This document shows positions 46,907-58,783 of a DNA stretch of 64,000 bases, piece after piece (the stretch's first letter is position 1; each line of letters begins with the position of its first letter). The DNA is from Primulina eburnea (Eukaryota; Streptophyta; Magnoliopsida; Lamiales; Gesneriaceae). Under the pieces are notes generated by a model that was given only the letters and a program-made list of their open reading frames with translations, searched no databases and was not told where the DNA came from. Where the stretch lies: positions 124,001 to 188,000 of the forward strand of contig NC_133101.1 in assembly GCF_022965805.1 (NCBI RefSeq). Reading direction: 5' to 3'. The translations under genes were made by a program, and so were the position numbers.

Positions 46907-47087
46907 GAGTAGGTCTCTCGTGAGACGGTCTCACGAATCTTTATTTGTGAGACGGGTCAACCCTACTGATATTCACAATAAAAAGTAATTTCTTAGCTTA
47001 AAAAGTTTTTTTTTCATGGATAACCCAAATAAGAGATCTATTTCACAAAATATGACTCATGAGATCGCCTCACACGAGTTTTTGTCT
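46907..47087. mobile_element. MITE of about 181 bp with GTGAGAC ends
   Basis: The 8-bp sequence CATATTAA occurs at both flanks (46899-46906, 47088-47095). Within the left end is the palindrome CGTGAGACGGTCTCACG (46919-46935). The right end carries a diverged inverted counterpart (CATGAGATCGCCTCACACG). The interior includes GACGGGTCAACCCTACTGAT. I recall very similar short repeats in other asterid genomes. The 8-bp TSD suggests a hAT relationship. Confidence 0.6.
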
Positions 47088-47109
47088 CATATTAATATCC
47101 ACATATTTT

Positions 47110-48829
47110 TATTTTTATATTTATTTGAACTAGAAAAATGCACGTGCGTTGCACGTAAAAACTTAAACTGCTGAAAATATATGTGCGAAATTTTGATAAT
47201 ATTTAAATGAATTAAAACATGACTAATAATTTTTATCAACTGAAACAAACTAAGCCATAAAAAATAAAAAAATCATGACCATAGACGGTATATGAATAAG
47301 AGAAATTATCTTATCCACTTGACACACTTTCAAATATGCTTCTTGGTTGATTTTGAGAACTCAACAACTCTTTGTCGTAGTTTGTTATAATATGCATATA
47401 ACTATTTTAATATGCTCAGCAAGTATCTGATCGTCTTTAACATATATTATGTTATTTACAATCCTTATCCGGGATCTGACATGCTCATAGTTTGCTTCTT
47501 TATCACGACGTTTTTTCGGTTTTCTACATTGTTTTTATCTGATAATCTTAGTTTTCTGGCTATTTTTTTGTTGTTAAATGATTTTTCAGCTTTTGATAAT
47601 CATCAACTATAACAACTAAGAAAAAATGTTTTTATTCGCGATAAGTTTTCACTGTGACTAAAAGTATGTATAACTTATATATTCTTCAACAACATAACCA
47701 ATGAATGGTGTTGCACCTTCTTCAAATATTGTGATATTTGTGATATCATTTTTATATATTTAGTATCAATATTATAAATATATAGCTATAAGGTTAATAA
47801 ATTTTTAAAAACTATTTCTCAATCACTGTGAGAAAAATAATTGAAATCTCTTCAAATGGTCATATCTTTGAATTGTGTCCTCATTTAATTTGACGCAATT
47901 CAAGAAAGTCATCTTCATCGTCATTTTTTGGAAGCTTTGAAATAATGATTGCGTGCATCATGTCATGAGGATGATATAGTTTCAATCTCATTTGTTGTGT
48001 TTAGAATGTAATATTATATCATTCATTGAAACAAAATAAATTTTCTTCTATCGAGCTTATATTTTTTTTTATAATATTTTATATCTTGTGGAACGATATA
48101 CAAACTTAATTATTGTATTTTAAAAATATTGAGAAGAGATACGAATAATGTAATTAAGATATGCAAATGAGATATCATTCAAATATATGTCAAAGTATTT
48201 GTTATATTCAATATCTCATCTAATAATATAACCATTTAGATTTCATGGACGAGGAGTTTTCTATGATACCATCATATATGTTATGAATTAGTGGTTAGAC
48301 ACTTTGACTAAAAAAAAAAACAAAAACAATCTCGTAGTCACATCGAAATATATCGAGATAATATTGGAGGAAATAAAGTGAAACTGGCTTAATGTCTCAA
48401 TAAAATGCACAAAATTGATCTATTATATCGTGTCAACAAAGTTTTAGAATTGTTCTCATACCATTATAAATAGAATGAGAATTATGCACAATTTGTTTTT
48501 TATGTATTTTTTTTTCTGAATGAAGAATTTTTTTCTTTTTGAAAAACTATTTTATTGAGAAATATTGACATTTTATATGACATTCATATGTCGGACAACC
48601 ATGAAGTAACAACATAATCATTATATAATACTTAATGTATACATACAATTCTTCAATTTCTTCTTCATTGTGCTTCGTTTAAATTTAAATCTGAATCATT
48701 CTTGATCTTAATATTTTGCTTTAAATATGATTTAATATATATGTATATGTTTCATGTTACTTAGTTGAACCCAATTTCAAATATCTATAAAAAAATGTGC
48801 TTGAATTATATCATACAGAAATTAGGACA
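47110..48829. repeat. AT-rich repeat region beginning with a GCACGTGCGTTGCACGT motif
   Basis: The sequence at about 47136 (GCACGTGCGTTGCACGT) resembles a terminal motif common in plant repeats. After it the DNA is about 75-80 percent AT by eye, with no coding frame. A possible partner end lies near 51880, but I could not match the termini. Confidence 0.35.
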
Positions 48830-48834
48830 TAGTA

Positions 48835-49184
48835 TGTAAAACCGAGCGCTTGTCGCTTTACCAAAATCTATATTTAGTAGTAATGGTGCAACTCAAATCT
48901 TTTAAACTGCACAGCAGCTCAAGCACCACGGTTCGGCCGCTCTACCAAGCAGGAACAATTATTGCACCCAACAATCTCCCTCTCAATAATTGCACTATTC
49001 GCAATCAATGGGAATCGAACCCGTGACCTTGGCTCTGATACCAATTGTATGGCCGAGCGCTTGCCGCTTTACCAAAAGCTATAGCTAGTAGTAATGGTGC
49101 AACTCAAATCTTTTAAACCGCAAAGTAGCTCAAGCACCACGGTTCGACCGCTCTACCAAGCAGGGACAATTATTGCACCCAACA
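48835..49184 (-). mobile_element. TRIM retroelement, 350 bp, copy 2
   Basis: Same structure as the copy at 34205-34554: 139-bp LTRs at 48835-48973 and 49046-49184, and a 72-bp interior with PBS and polypurine stretch. The target duplication is TAGTA (48830-48834, 49185-49189). The two LTRs differ from one another at several sites (for example TGTAAAACC against TGTATGGCC), so it is older than copy 1. Confidence 0.92.
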
Positions 49185-49189
49185 TAGTA

Positions 49190-51320
49190 ATACACAACAT
49201 TATTTTTTTTATTTAACATGTTTATTTTTTTTTCATTCACTATGTTTGTCTTAACTTTTTTGTTCAAAATTTGACGCATTTCGTAGACTATATGTATGAA
49301 AAACCAAAAAATTATATAATTCACAGAAACCATTTATTATTCTCTTCGTAGAACAGAAGACCCAAAATACGTGGCTTTGATTGGTATACTCTTATACTTA
49401 TTTTTATAAACAACAAGACACATCATATAATATCAGAAAAATCAATTACCGCCAACAATACTAACCAAAACGAATAAAAAAATCATAACACAAACAACCT
49501 CGATAAGGAAAAAATGATAACTCAAAGTTTAAAAATAATTTATTTAGTACAATAACAAAGAAATTGAAGTATATACGAGCAATAAAAAGTATAAATCACT
49601 CTCAAATTAAATATTAACTCATATTATTCATAATTTGTATAAATTTTCCAATATTTTTTTCAAATAAAGAGAAGACACCTTATTAATGTCATCGTTTTAT
49701 AGATATTCATTCCACTTCTTTAAAAAAACACAAATGAAAAATGGTGCCTTGAAATCATAAGAAAACCATTTAGAAAAGGAGCCGTACAAATATAATACAA
49801 AGTCATACAATTTTTCTTAAACCATAGAAAAATATTATACTATCGACAAATATATCTAGCAACAACAAAGCATGTGTTAACTTGTGATATAATTAAAACT
49901 TAGAATCATGCATAATCATTGAATTAGAACAAAATCGCATGCCAAAAATATACTGGATATTATAGATTTTAATAATTTATCCATATTTGTCGTTCATCAG
50001 AGGACTCTTAGACCTACCAAATTTTGTAGTTCACCTATTATTTTCATAATAGATAATATCACAAAAATAATATAAGCAAGAACATAAAAACTCAAATTAA
50101 AATGTCTTCTATCAATCTAAGTAAAAAAAAAATTGATTAGAGAATATAATAATGTCGTAAAAAATTTAAATATTGATTTATGGACAGAAGTTTGGAAATA
50201 CAATTGTCTCAATAAATAAAAAATATTATCTCTTGATATTCTGAGACATAACGTAAAAACGAAGAATTATTTCAATTTTTTTAATATTTTATAAGTCACT
50301 TCAAACTAAGTAATCTAAGCAAACAGAAAACATGCATTATGTGTTTAAAAATTAACAAAATATCTCAACAATAAAAAATTGAAAAATTACCATTTTTGTT
50401 GGATATTTGATTTTGTTTCTCTTTTCTTCGTGCAAACAACAAATCACATAAACAATCCAAAAACAATTACATGATCAATACAAATGACATATAACAATCA
50501 AACATGTTAACGCTATGGTAAAAAAAACTCCTCATTGCAAGAACACAAAATGATCAAATGGAGCATATTATTTAGTAATATTTATTTAGCAGCATTTATA
50601 AAAAAATTGACTAAATAACTTAAAAACAGTGTTTGAAATCACTTACGTACAAACATTTCTCTCAATCACATATCTATATTCACACATAAAGAGTTTGAAA
50701 ATATTTTTATTCTAAATGGGAGAAAGAAATTTTGTATGGCATTAATATTTATTAATAATTTATTTTTATTCAGTCCGACTCATCTCCCTTTGTCTTCCTA
50801 TTATTATTTGACGGCAATATATAAATTTAAGTGATTAAAATTAAATTTAAAAGTAAATTAAAATAATAATTTGTTTGATTGAGTTAAATACACTATTAAT
50901 GATCTTATTAAACTAACATAAAAAAATGACTTAAATAACAACATTAACATGACAAATTGTAAAACAAAAAAAATAATATAATAGTAAGCTCACAAATGAA
51001 AGTCATATATTTAATAGATTAATTAATAGATATTATATTATTTAATAATATGTATTTAGCATCATATATTGAAAATTGATTAAATAACTTAAATGTTTGC
51101 AATTAAATCACTTACATACAAACATTTTCTCTCAATCACGTATTTTGTTGATACATAAGTAATCTATATATATCTACCTTCTAAATGGGAAAAAAATGTT
51201 TTATATGACCTTAATATTTATTAATAATTTAATTTTATTCAATCACACTCATCTCTATTTGTTTTCCCATTATTACATTAATGTTCGTAACATTAACAAT
51301 TTATTTAAATTTATAACATT
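49190..51320. other. AT-rich intergenic DNA; no gene seen
   Basis: Long runs of A/T with short repeated words; for example, the segment around 50560-50760 is similar to 51030-51250. No conserved protein frame on either strand. Confidence 0.4.
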
Positions 51321-51780
51321 ATGATAGTGATTTTCTGTGAATTTGATGTCAATGTAAATATTAAAGTAAATAATTAAATTTAAAAATAAAAACATATTAA
51401 TGATTATTATTAAATGAATATATGAAAAAAAAATATATAATTATGATAGTGATTTTATGTGAATTTGATGTCAATGTAAATATTAAAGTAATTAATTTTA
51501 AATTTAAAAATAAAAATTATTAATGATTATTATTAAAAGAATATATGAAAAAGAAAATATGTAGTAATTAATTTTAAATTTAAAAATAAAAATATATTAA
51601 TGATTATTATAAAATGAATATATGATAAACAAACAAAAAAATAAACATGTATTTATGATAGTGATTTTCTGTGAATTTGATGTCAATGTAAATATTAAAG
51701 TATTTAATTTTAAATTTAAAAATAAAAATATATTAATGAAATGATTATTATTAAAAGAATATATGAAAAAGAAAACGTGT
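51321..51780. repeat. Tandem array, unit about 110-120 bp, about four copies
   Basis: Units starting ATGATAGTGATTTTCTGTGA begin at about 51321, 51443 (with one change) and 51655. A unit lacking that start lies at about 51560. Each goes on through AATTTAAAAATAAAAA and ends AATGAATATATGA. Confidence 0.7.
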
Positions 51781-52500
51781 ATTAATGATTATTATTAAAT
51801 GAAAGCAAGGATATTTATGTAAATTATTATTATTAAATGAAGGTACGGATATTTATGTAAATTCACAATTCACATTCATATATTTAGATTAGTATTAGCA
51901 TATAGATATAAATATAGATTAAACATCGACATATAAATTTAAAATTTCTTATTTTCTGTTTTGTTAAATATAAATTTTTTTTGTATTATTTGTAGAAAAA
52001 CTAAAATTATGAAAAATATAATCAATACATAAATTATAAAAATAAGTTCGAAACCTCTATTAGCATAATTTTTTGTATTATTTATTTTAATAAAAGAATG
52101 TATAACACTATTACTATTATTTATAAGGTATTTTCACAAAATCAAATAATTTTATAAATAATATTATTACATATTGATTCGAATCATTAGTTGTTGAATA
52201 AATACTTTGATATTATTTGTAGTCATGCCATGAAAGTGAGTGAAAGAGTAATAAATAATAATTAGTCAATGGATTAATAATAATTAACTAATTACATAAA
52301 ATGAAGAAAAAATATCATTAGAGTACAATATTATTAAGGATAATAGAGGAAATTCACAATTCAATCCGTATATTTATATAGATATAGATTTTCTTCTAAT
52401 AGTTGGTCTGTCTCGTTTCTTCCGCACAAATAATTCAAAACAACGGATTCTTCTTCTTATTCTTACTCGCAAATAAACTTCGTGTCTATCCACAAAGTCA
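51781..52500. other. AT-rich intergenic DNA; no gene seen
   Basis: The phrase ATTTATGTAAATTCACAATT and its surroundings near 51850 recur near 52350, which suggests that a short segment has been duplicated around an insertion. No coding frame. Confidence 0.35.
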
Positions 52501-52513
52501 AATCGCGTTTTGA

Positions 52514-52690
52514 TGATTGCGGAGGTGCTGATGGATTCCGACGTAGATGGGTTGCTTTGCTTGGAGGATTTCGTGAAGATTGTAGAAGGCGTAGGAGAAG
52601 AAGAGAGGGCGAGTGATCTGAAGGAGGCCTTCAACACCGCAGGAGGATGCATTGCGCCAAGAGTTTGAAAAGAATGCTGAGTCGATTGGG
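52514..52690 (+). pseudogene. Calmodulin-like (CML) EF-hand gene fragment
   Basis: The translation reads IAEVLMDSDVDGLLCLEDFV, then KIVEGVGEEERASDLKEAFN. After a frameshift at about 52655 it continues KSLKRMLSRLG. This is an EF-hand loop (Asp at positions 1, 3 and 5; DSDVDG) plus the helix and the start of the next hand, as in CML37-39-type Ca2+ sensors. Both ends are missing. The frameshift and length (about 60 of about 180 residues) show it is broken. Confidence 0.7.
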
Positions 52691-52712
52691 AATTTGTTTC
52701 GAGGAGTTTAGA

Positions 52713-53400
52713 TTATAATGTCCGCGTAGCTTGAATGATATTGTTTGAATGATACATATATAATAATGATCTTCTAACATTTGCTAACACCACTGCCGCA
52801 TCAAATGAATAATTCTCCCCCAGTGAATCATCCATCCATTCCTTCAATCCCCTTGCATCCTCTGACGCCAAAACATGCTTGATCTCATCGGAAAATTTCA
52901 CAAATTTCACTTACCCTACGTCGCCTTACGTTGTTATCGGTGCTTTCCTCGATAAAACCTTTAGCAAAATCACTCCATAAGCAAATATGTCAATATTAGG
53001 GGTGATCATACCTTCATTCACGTACTTTGGTGCCAGGTGTTAAATGTCCCACATCGGTTGGATAATTAACCTGAGAGTTGTATATATGGGCTTGGACAAT
53101 CCTCACCTCTTGAGTTCATTCCTGGGCGTGAAAGGGATGTGTTAAATGTCCCACATCGGTTGGATAATTAACCTCCAGGTACCCTTTATTCCATCCTACG
53201 GGAAGGCCAGGATAGGATTCTTGACCCTGATCTGCTCCAAATTCAACCCACTTGGTCATGCCGAAGTTTTCGATCTTTCTTCGTCCAGAAACATGTTCCA
53301 ACTCTTGAGGTTTCTGTGGACATTGTTGGGCATCATTTTCTCGCACCCAAAGTACATCGAAAGTTTTAATTTTTTTTTTTTGACATTCGAAAATATCCTT
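52713..53400 (-). pseudogene. Receptor-like kinase fragment, LYK4/LYK5-like
   Basis: Reading right to left: VHRNLKSWNMFLDE (catalytic loop region, with HRN in place of HRD), a frameshift, KIENFGMTKW (DFG position reads NFG), GYL, a 137-bp insertion, APKYVNEGMITPNIDIFAYG (the APE motif reads APK), and then FSDEIKHVLASEDARGLKEW..ENYSFDAAVVLANV. This is the C-lobe of a plant RLK. The HRN and NFG replacements fit the pseudokinase group that includes LysM receptors LYK4 and LYK5. The frameshift, the insertion and loss of the N-lobe and ectodomain make it a pseudogene. The LYK assignment is moderate. Confidence 0.65.
53038..53174. mobile_element. 137-bp insertion with 35-bp terminal direct repeats
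   Basis: Identical 35-bp repeats (53038-53072 and 53140-53174, starting TGTTAAATGTCCCACATCGG) surround 67 bp. CCAGG flanks both ends (53033-53037, 53175-53179). It interrupts the kinase pseudogene between GYL and APK. Direct ends, TG start and 5-bp TSD mimic a very small LTR element (TRIM/SMART size or smaller). No PBS is evident. Confidence 0.65.
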
Positions 53401-55227
53401 GTGCGTCATATGTTAGTAGAAACATTCATAGGGCGTATAGATGCTATACCTGCATGTATATAACGCTTGATTCCAAAATGTTCCGATTTTTAAGTGGATA
53501 TAGTCCTTTTTGTAATTCCCTATAACGGATCTTCGAATGGTTGATCGTCAAATTAGGTCCACGATCAGAAATCACGTTCCTCGCTTGGATTGCATTGGAA
53601 ATCGTAAGTGATTTGTTCGTTGAGACTATGAACTCCGAATTTTGACGTCATTCCCAAAAAAAAAAAAAAAAATAAACAGGTATGGAAGATATAATTGTAA
53701 ATCTTTTGTCATTTTTTTCTTAATGATTTAGAATATAACAAGTATTCAAATGTAAGAGAATGCATAAGTAGTTACGTCTCAGGATTTCGAATATCCCAAA
53801 TTTTTCTTTGAGCCAATGCGACGGCAAAGGCGTGGAGACGGAAGACAATTGATGGCCGAAAATATTGTTTCAAGGACAAGGGATGACCGAAACTTGTTAA
53901 GGGAGGGAGAAAGGTTTTTGAGAATTTTGTGCTCTAGTATTGTGTGCAAAAACTTCGGTATGAATTATGACCCCTTACGGTATATTTATAGAGAACGACC
54001 CCTGATCTCATCAGGAGTCTCTCTCCCACAAGGATTCATAATCATTGTCCCACTAGGACTCTATGTTTTCATTATACTAAAATTCTCATATTATGAATAT
54101 ATAATATATTTATGAACTTTTGATTATGCATGACATATTAATACAATATATACACATACTGTATATCACAATATAAAATTTATACACACATGCCCTTTTA
54201 TAAATGCATAGATATATTAATTAAATTAATAACCATTATTTAATTATGTAATTAACTTATTAGTTAATTATCTAGACTCCTAAACATTTTATGGGAATTT
54301 GTACATATTAATAATCACTATTACTAGTACCATCATTTAACAATAGATTCACAATTCACTAAATAAATGATTCTGGACTCATTATAACCCTGATCGACAA
54401 TCCGAGAGCGTCGATGTATCAATGATACAAATCTTGTTCATATAATGAAAATTGAAAATTGTGAACTCATTCATTAAAACAGACAGTTTCATTCTCCTTT
54501 CTTAATCAGCAATTAAACTAACTTTCATTTCTTATATCCTATGAAACCAACTTATGAACTCTTTTATAAGCATCCTATTTGATCTCCATCAAACAATAGT
54601 CGCCAAAACTCCTTGAATTTTGACTTTCTCAACAGGAGAAAAAAAATCCGATACTTGTGTGACCATCAATGGTTCAGGGATACAGCTAGTCATCATACAT
54701 CGTTTCTGATTGCACCCATCGGATCATGGTAAGAGCGTCTAGCAGCATCGCCCCATAATCTCCTAGGTATCACTCCTGCAAAAACCTTAAGTCGTGATTA
54801 GCGTACAGTACAGTCCTTTCAACATATATATCTCGATCGGATCTACAATCATTGGTTTATCGAGAATTGCATATGAATTTAATAATGATATGATTTATCT
54901 TTGAGCAATAGTGTCATGGTATGTGCAACTGATCATCTTTCCAAACTGCACATGTCTTATTCTGGCTAGAGATTCCTTACACTATTAACTCATCAGACCA
55001 TATAAGATATCTCTACCCGTAGACAAACGACAAATTTTCAACTGCAAATGCATTTGCTCCTACGTATTTCGAAAATATATGGATGTCTAGCTAAGAAAAC
55101 AATGTGAAGGCCAAAAAAGGGATGTCTAATATAAATTTATACAAGGCTGTCTACAAAATTACAAGGAATTTTGGGACATGATTCTCGATCTTAGCATTTA
55201 ATGTTTTTTTATTAAATTTGAGATCTC
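53401..55227. mobile_element. LTR-retroelement-like noncoding sequence
   Basis: No protein domain is seen. The stretch about 53815-54070 has a TATA-like GTATATTTATAGAG followed by repetitive sequence, and about 54600-55060 resembles noncoding parts of common plant LTR elements that I recall (phrases such as AGCATCGCCCCATAATCTCC and GAGAATTGCATATGAATTT). Ends and family are not determined. Confidence 0.3.
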
Positions 55228-55671
55228 TCATTTTTTATTTTTATTTTTTGAAAAGTAAACATTCATCAAATCGGTAAATCCCGAGTTTACAATACTAGAA
55301 AGCCAAGATGGAATATTTTCATCTTGCCAAAGTAAATTAGAAGAGCTACTGAATGCTCTATGAGCAAGAGAGTGTGCCACGGAATTGGCAGAACGGTGCA
55401 TATGCTTGATCGACACAAAATGATTCACTAGGAACATAGAATTAACTTCAAGAGCCAATGCACCACAAGGACCAGTGTCCAAATCTGGGTTGAGAACTAC
55501 ACGAACCGCCTCTTTGGAGTCCGAATAAATACAAACAGAAAAAACACGTACTTGTAGACAAATATCTATACCACAACGAATAGCCAGAATTTCAGTTGCA
55601 AGGACACTACCAGGATTACAGATGATAAGAGCACGTGCACCTCTAGTTACTCCCCGTGCTGGATGTTTCAA
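55228..55671 (-). pseudogene. LINE-type RNase H domain (RVT_3-like) fragment
   Basis: A 147-codon frame contains ATEILAIRCGIDICLQVRVF, VCIYSDSKEAVRVVL (catalytic Asp in YSDS) and HRSANSVAHSLAHRAF, the order found at the C-terminus of plant non-LTR retrotransposon ORF2 and related RNase H-like proteins. The N-terminal part with the first catalytic Asp is missing, and its upstream end runs into the foldback at 55661. Nothing of RT remains. Confidence 0.7.
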
Positions 55672-55858
55672 GAATAATAATCAGCCATCTTGGGATCAAT
55701 AGTTACCCAGAAATACTACAATTAAGCACAAGAAAGAGAGATCTCACTCCCATAATAAATTTAGTGTGGGAGCGAGATCTCTCTTTCTTGTGCTTAATTA
55801 TAGTATTTCTGGGTAGCTATCGATCCCAAGATGGCTGATTATTATTCTTGAAACATCC
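55661..55858. repeat. 198-bp foldback with arms of about 88 bp
   Basis: GGATGTTTCAAGAATAATAA at the left is matched by its reverse complement at the right end (55839-55858). The pairing continues inward through AGCACAAGAAAGAGAGATCT to a loop of about 20 bases near 55750-55770. I count four mismatches, all transitions. A transcript would form a near-perfect hairpin. A flanking TSD is not evident. Confidence 0.85.
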
Positions 55859-56690
55859 ATAACGGATTGAGAGCTTTGATTTTTTTAAAAGGTAATAGAG
55901 ATTTGTTTGCTCCCAAAGTCCTATATTCGCTTTGTACATTAAACGTAGTACTTCATCCATAACAAAAATTGAACAAGCTTTTCTAATTTTCATCATTATG
56001 TCAAAAATTCATTACAACATAAACATTAAATTTTTAAGTTCGCCGTGGTGCATCCCATTCTGAAATTATAAACAATTCATGCACGATTACAAATGTATAC
56101 TAAACCTAGCACACATAAATTTGTAGGATTCATAAAATAATACCATAATGCATACCATTCCAAGGTGCGGCTCCGATGCCAAAAAAAACTGCACTTTATC
56201 TATGGAAAGTTTTTGAGTTAGCACTGAAATCAACACTTTTCTTGGGTGTCGGGGGCTGCACACGTGACAGCACGTGAAGACTACACACAAATACACATAA
56301 AATGAATTTATAATTCAAATGGTGTCTAGGAACTGTGGTATCTTGAAATTTGGTAATAACAATTCTTCAAAACCCTTTCCACTCAAAAATTTTATGGTGA
56401 AATAAAGTAGAGGATATAAGGCATGATTAATAATCACCTGCCGTCGGAGAGTACAATTTTTTCCACAAATACCATGTAGGAGAGCTACACATTTCTTCGT
56501 CACCGTGTTTATCCAGTATTATTCAATTTACCACTAAATTCTCTTACCAACAACCTCATGCATCTATGAATACAACAGTAGTTAACAAAGGGTCCGCAAC
56601 TAAGTCTGTGCAACAATTTTTTTATTCATTCTCTGTTGCTGAATTTCCATGTGACGAATAAAGTACGCAACATTGTGCAATAACAAGGAA
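55859..56690. other. 3' flank of the RPE gene; no other gene seen
   Basis: AT-rich, with short unconvincing frames on both strands. The 3' UTR of the minus-strand epimerase should occupy the right part. Confidence 0.4.
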
Positions 56691-58783
56691 TCAATCACTC
56701 TGCAGTTCCTGCTCCACACTCTTGCGCAACAGAGCTATAACCTGAGCAGGGTCTGGAGCTCCAAAAACTGAACTTCCCGCCACAATGCAGTTAGCTCCTG
56801 CTGAAGCTGCCGTATCAATTGTTGAAGGGCCTAAACCACCATCCACCTGCAAACTCACAAATTTTTCTCAGCTGCAAAATCAAAAGTATAACAAGAAAGC
56901 CCCGTTGATAATAACATTGGTCTCTTGAACAAGTTCAATGATACATGACATATCAAGTTCCAGGACTCCAAAAGTTATCAAGAGCCAAACTTGGTAAATA
57001 TTTTTCCACAGACCATAGCTTGGGAGTGAGATTGCACTTCGCAGCTAATGAATAATGCTGAGATCACCACCTTAAAACCTATGATATGAACAGAAATTAA
57101 AATTGGTACAAAACCTACCGAAACTCACCTCTATATCAAGTGATGGATACTTCTTCCGCAAAGCACGAACCTAAAGATTCACTTGAAAATATGCATCACA
57201 CAAACTAAACTTGAGTAATTCACAAATGAATATTGAGGAGAATTATTCATGCACCTTATCCATCATTTCCGGCATAAATTTCTGCCCACCAAATCCAGGT
57301 TCCACAGTCATAACTAGAACCAACTCCACAGGATTTTCGTCTTCAAGCTAGCAAGTATGAGAAAGGAATAATTTTCTTTTAACAGTATTTGATACAGAAA
57401 TAATTCTTCAGTCTCATGCTGTCCATTTACGTCTAGGTATAGCCTTAGGAAATCAGAAGGGATCTTACAAGTGGATACACTTCTTCAATAGAAGTTCCAG
57501 GCTTCAAGGAAACACCAGGTCTCATTCCCTTTGACTTGATCTTTTGTACAAGTTCTCGCCAATTACCTGGCAAAGATACCTAATTATCATTTTTATTATC
57601 ATCCTTTGCACGTGATCAATCTACAATGACAGCACATCTTAAAGTCACTGAACATAATGTATGACTGCAATTTGAGTCAATTGGTTTTCCACTCATAGTC
57701 TACAGCAAAATTTTAACATAACCAAAAGATATTAACTTGAGTCAATTGGTTTTCCACTCATAGTCTGCGGCAAAATTTTAACTTAACCAAAAGCAGCTCA
57801 ATTCATTACAGTGATAAACGAGATATGTCCAAAAGATACTACTACACCTTTGGAGACCTCCACGTGAAAAGTGAAACCAGAAGCACCAGCTTTTCCCAAT
57901 GGTTCAACATAATCTAGAGGATTGGTGACCATTAGGTGGCAATCTAAATATGCGCTGCAAAAGAGATGCTCATGATTGACATTTAGACAAGGAACACCAC
58001 AAAGGTATGCCATTTGTATCAGTAAGAACGGAAAGTTTACTCTGTATGCCTCCTCAGGCTTTCAATGACTGGAGAACCAATTGTTAGGTTCGGAACAAAG
58101 TGACTGTTGAATAAAGAATAAACATAAGTCATAGAATTCACCAGTTATGAGTGTACATATGTGATCGTTGACAGAGAAACCAACCTACCCATCCTGCAAA
58201 ACAACCATCCAAAATATTTATATCAGAAATCATGATAATGTAATCAAGCAATTTGTTCCAATAAGCTGCAGGAAGCAACAAACAAAGTTCCAAGTTTGAA
58301 GACGGATGTCATTAAGAGTCATAAGAAGCTGAAGAAAGCCATAACGTAAGCGGAAAAAAATATACTGAAGCATGATAGCTATCAAGTACCAAATTTCATG
58401 TTTATACAGCAGATAACTTTACTATTCCCCTGCATATCATTGTTGATTGTCCTTTGACATACAGTCCACAATAATGTACACTCACCCAGTTACATCAATG
58501 AAAGTGCCTCAAAGATTAAAAAAAAAACAAAAGAAACACGATACATTCGGCATAACTAGACTGAGTTAAGAGTTGGCGAAATATTAATCACCATCCAATG
58601 TATAAAGTTCAAATCCATTGAACTTTGTGCGACAGAATTCTGAATATATTTGCAAGGAAGGGAAAGTACCATTATATCCATGTGAAGCCAATCCGCGCCG
58701 CATCGGACCATCCGCTCCGCCTCCGATGCCAAATTTGCAAAGTCCGATGACAGCATGGACGGCGCAATTTTCGGCTTCAACAT
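56691..58783 (-). CDS. RPE: Ribulose-phosphate 3-epimerase, cytosolic
   Basis: Nine exons: 58783-58670, 58193-58189, 58103-58041, 57954-57848, 57566-57469, 57347-57255, 57170-57129 and 56846-56691 carry the sequence (eight listed; the second is only 5 nt). Together they give 225 residues, the usual length of the plant cytosolic form, which has no transit peptide. The enzyme interconverts ribulose 5-phosphate and xylulose 5-phosphate in the pentose phosphate pathway. It is a TIM barrel starting [18 protein letters not shown]. Expected metal and catalytic residues are present: His34 and Asp36 (WLHMD), His67 (LDCHLMV), Asp176 (EVDGGLGP). The phosphate-binding GGLGPSTI and AGSSVFGA loops are intact, as is [17 protein letters not shown]. 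All introns are GT-AG and phases agree. Correction to count: eight coding exons in total. Confidence 0.95.
58189..58193 (-). other. Five-nucleotide microexon of RPE
   Basis: The minus strand reads TTTTGCAG|GATGG|GTAGGT. Joining exon 1 (ending HMDIM) to GATGG and then to TCACTTTGTTCCG gives HMDIMDGHFVPN, the conserved active-site segment. Without these five bases the frame is lost. Flanking introns are 476 bp and 85 bp. Confidence 0.88.
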
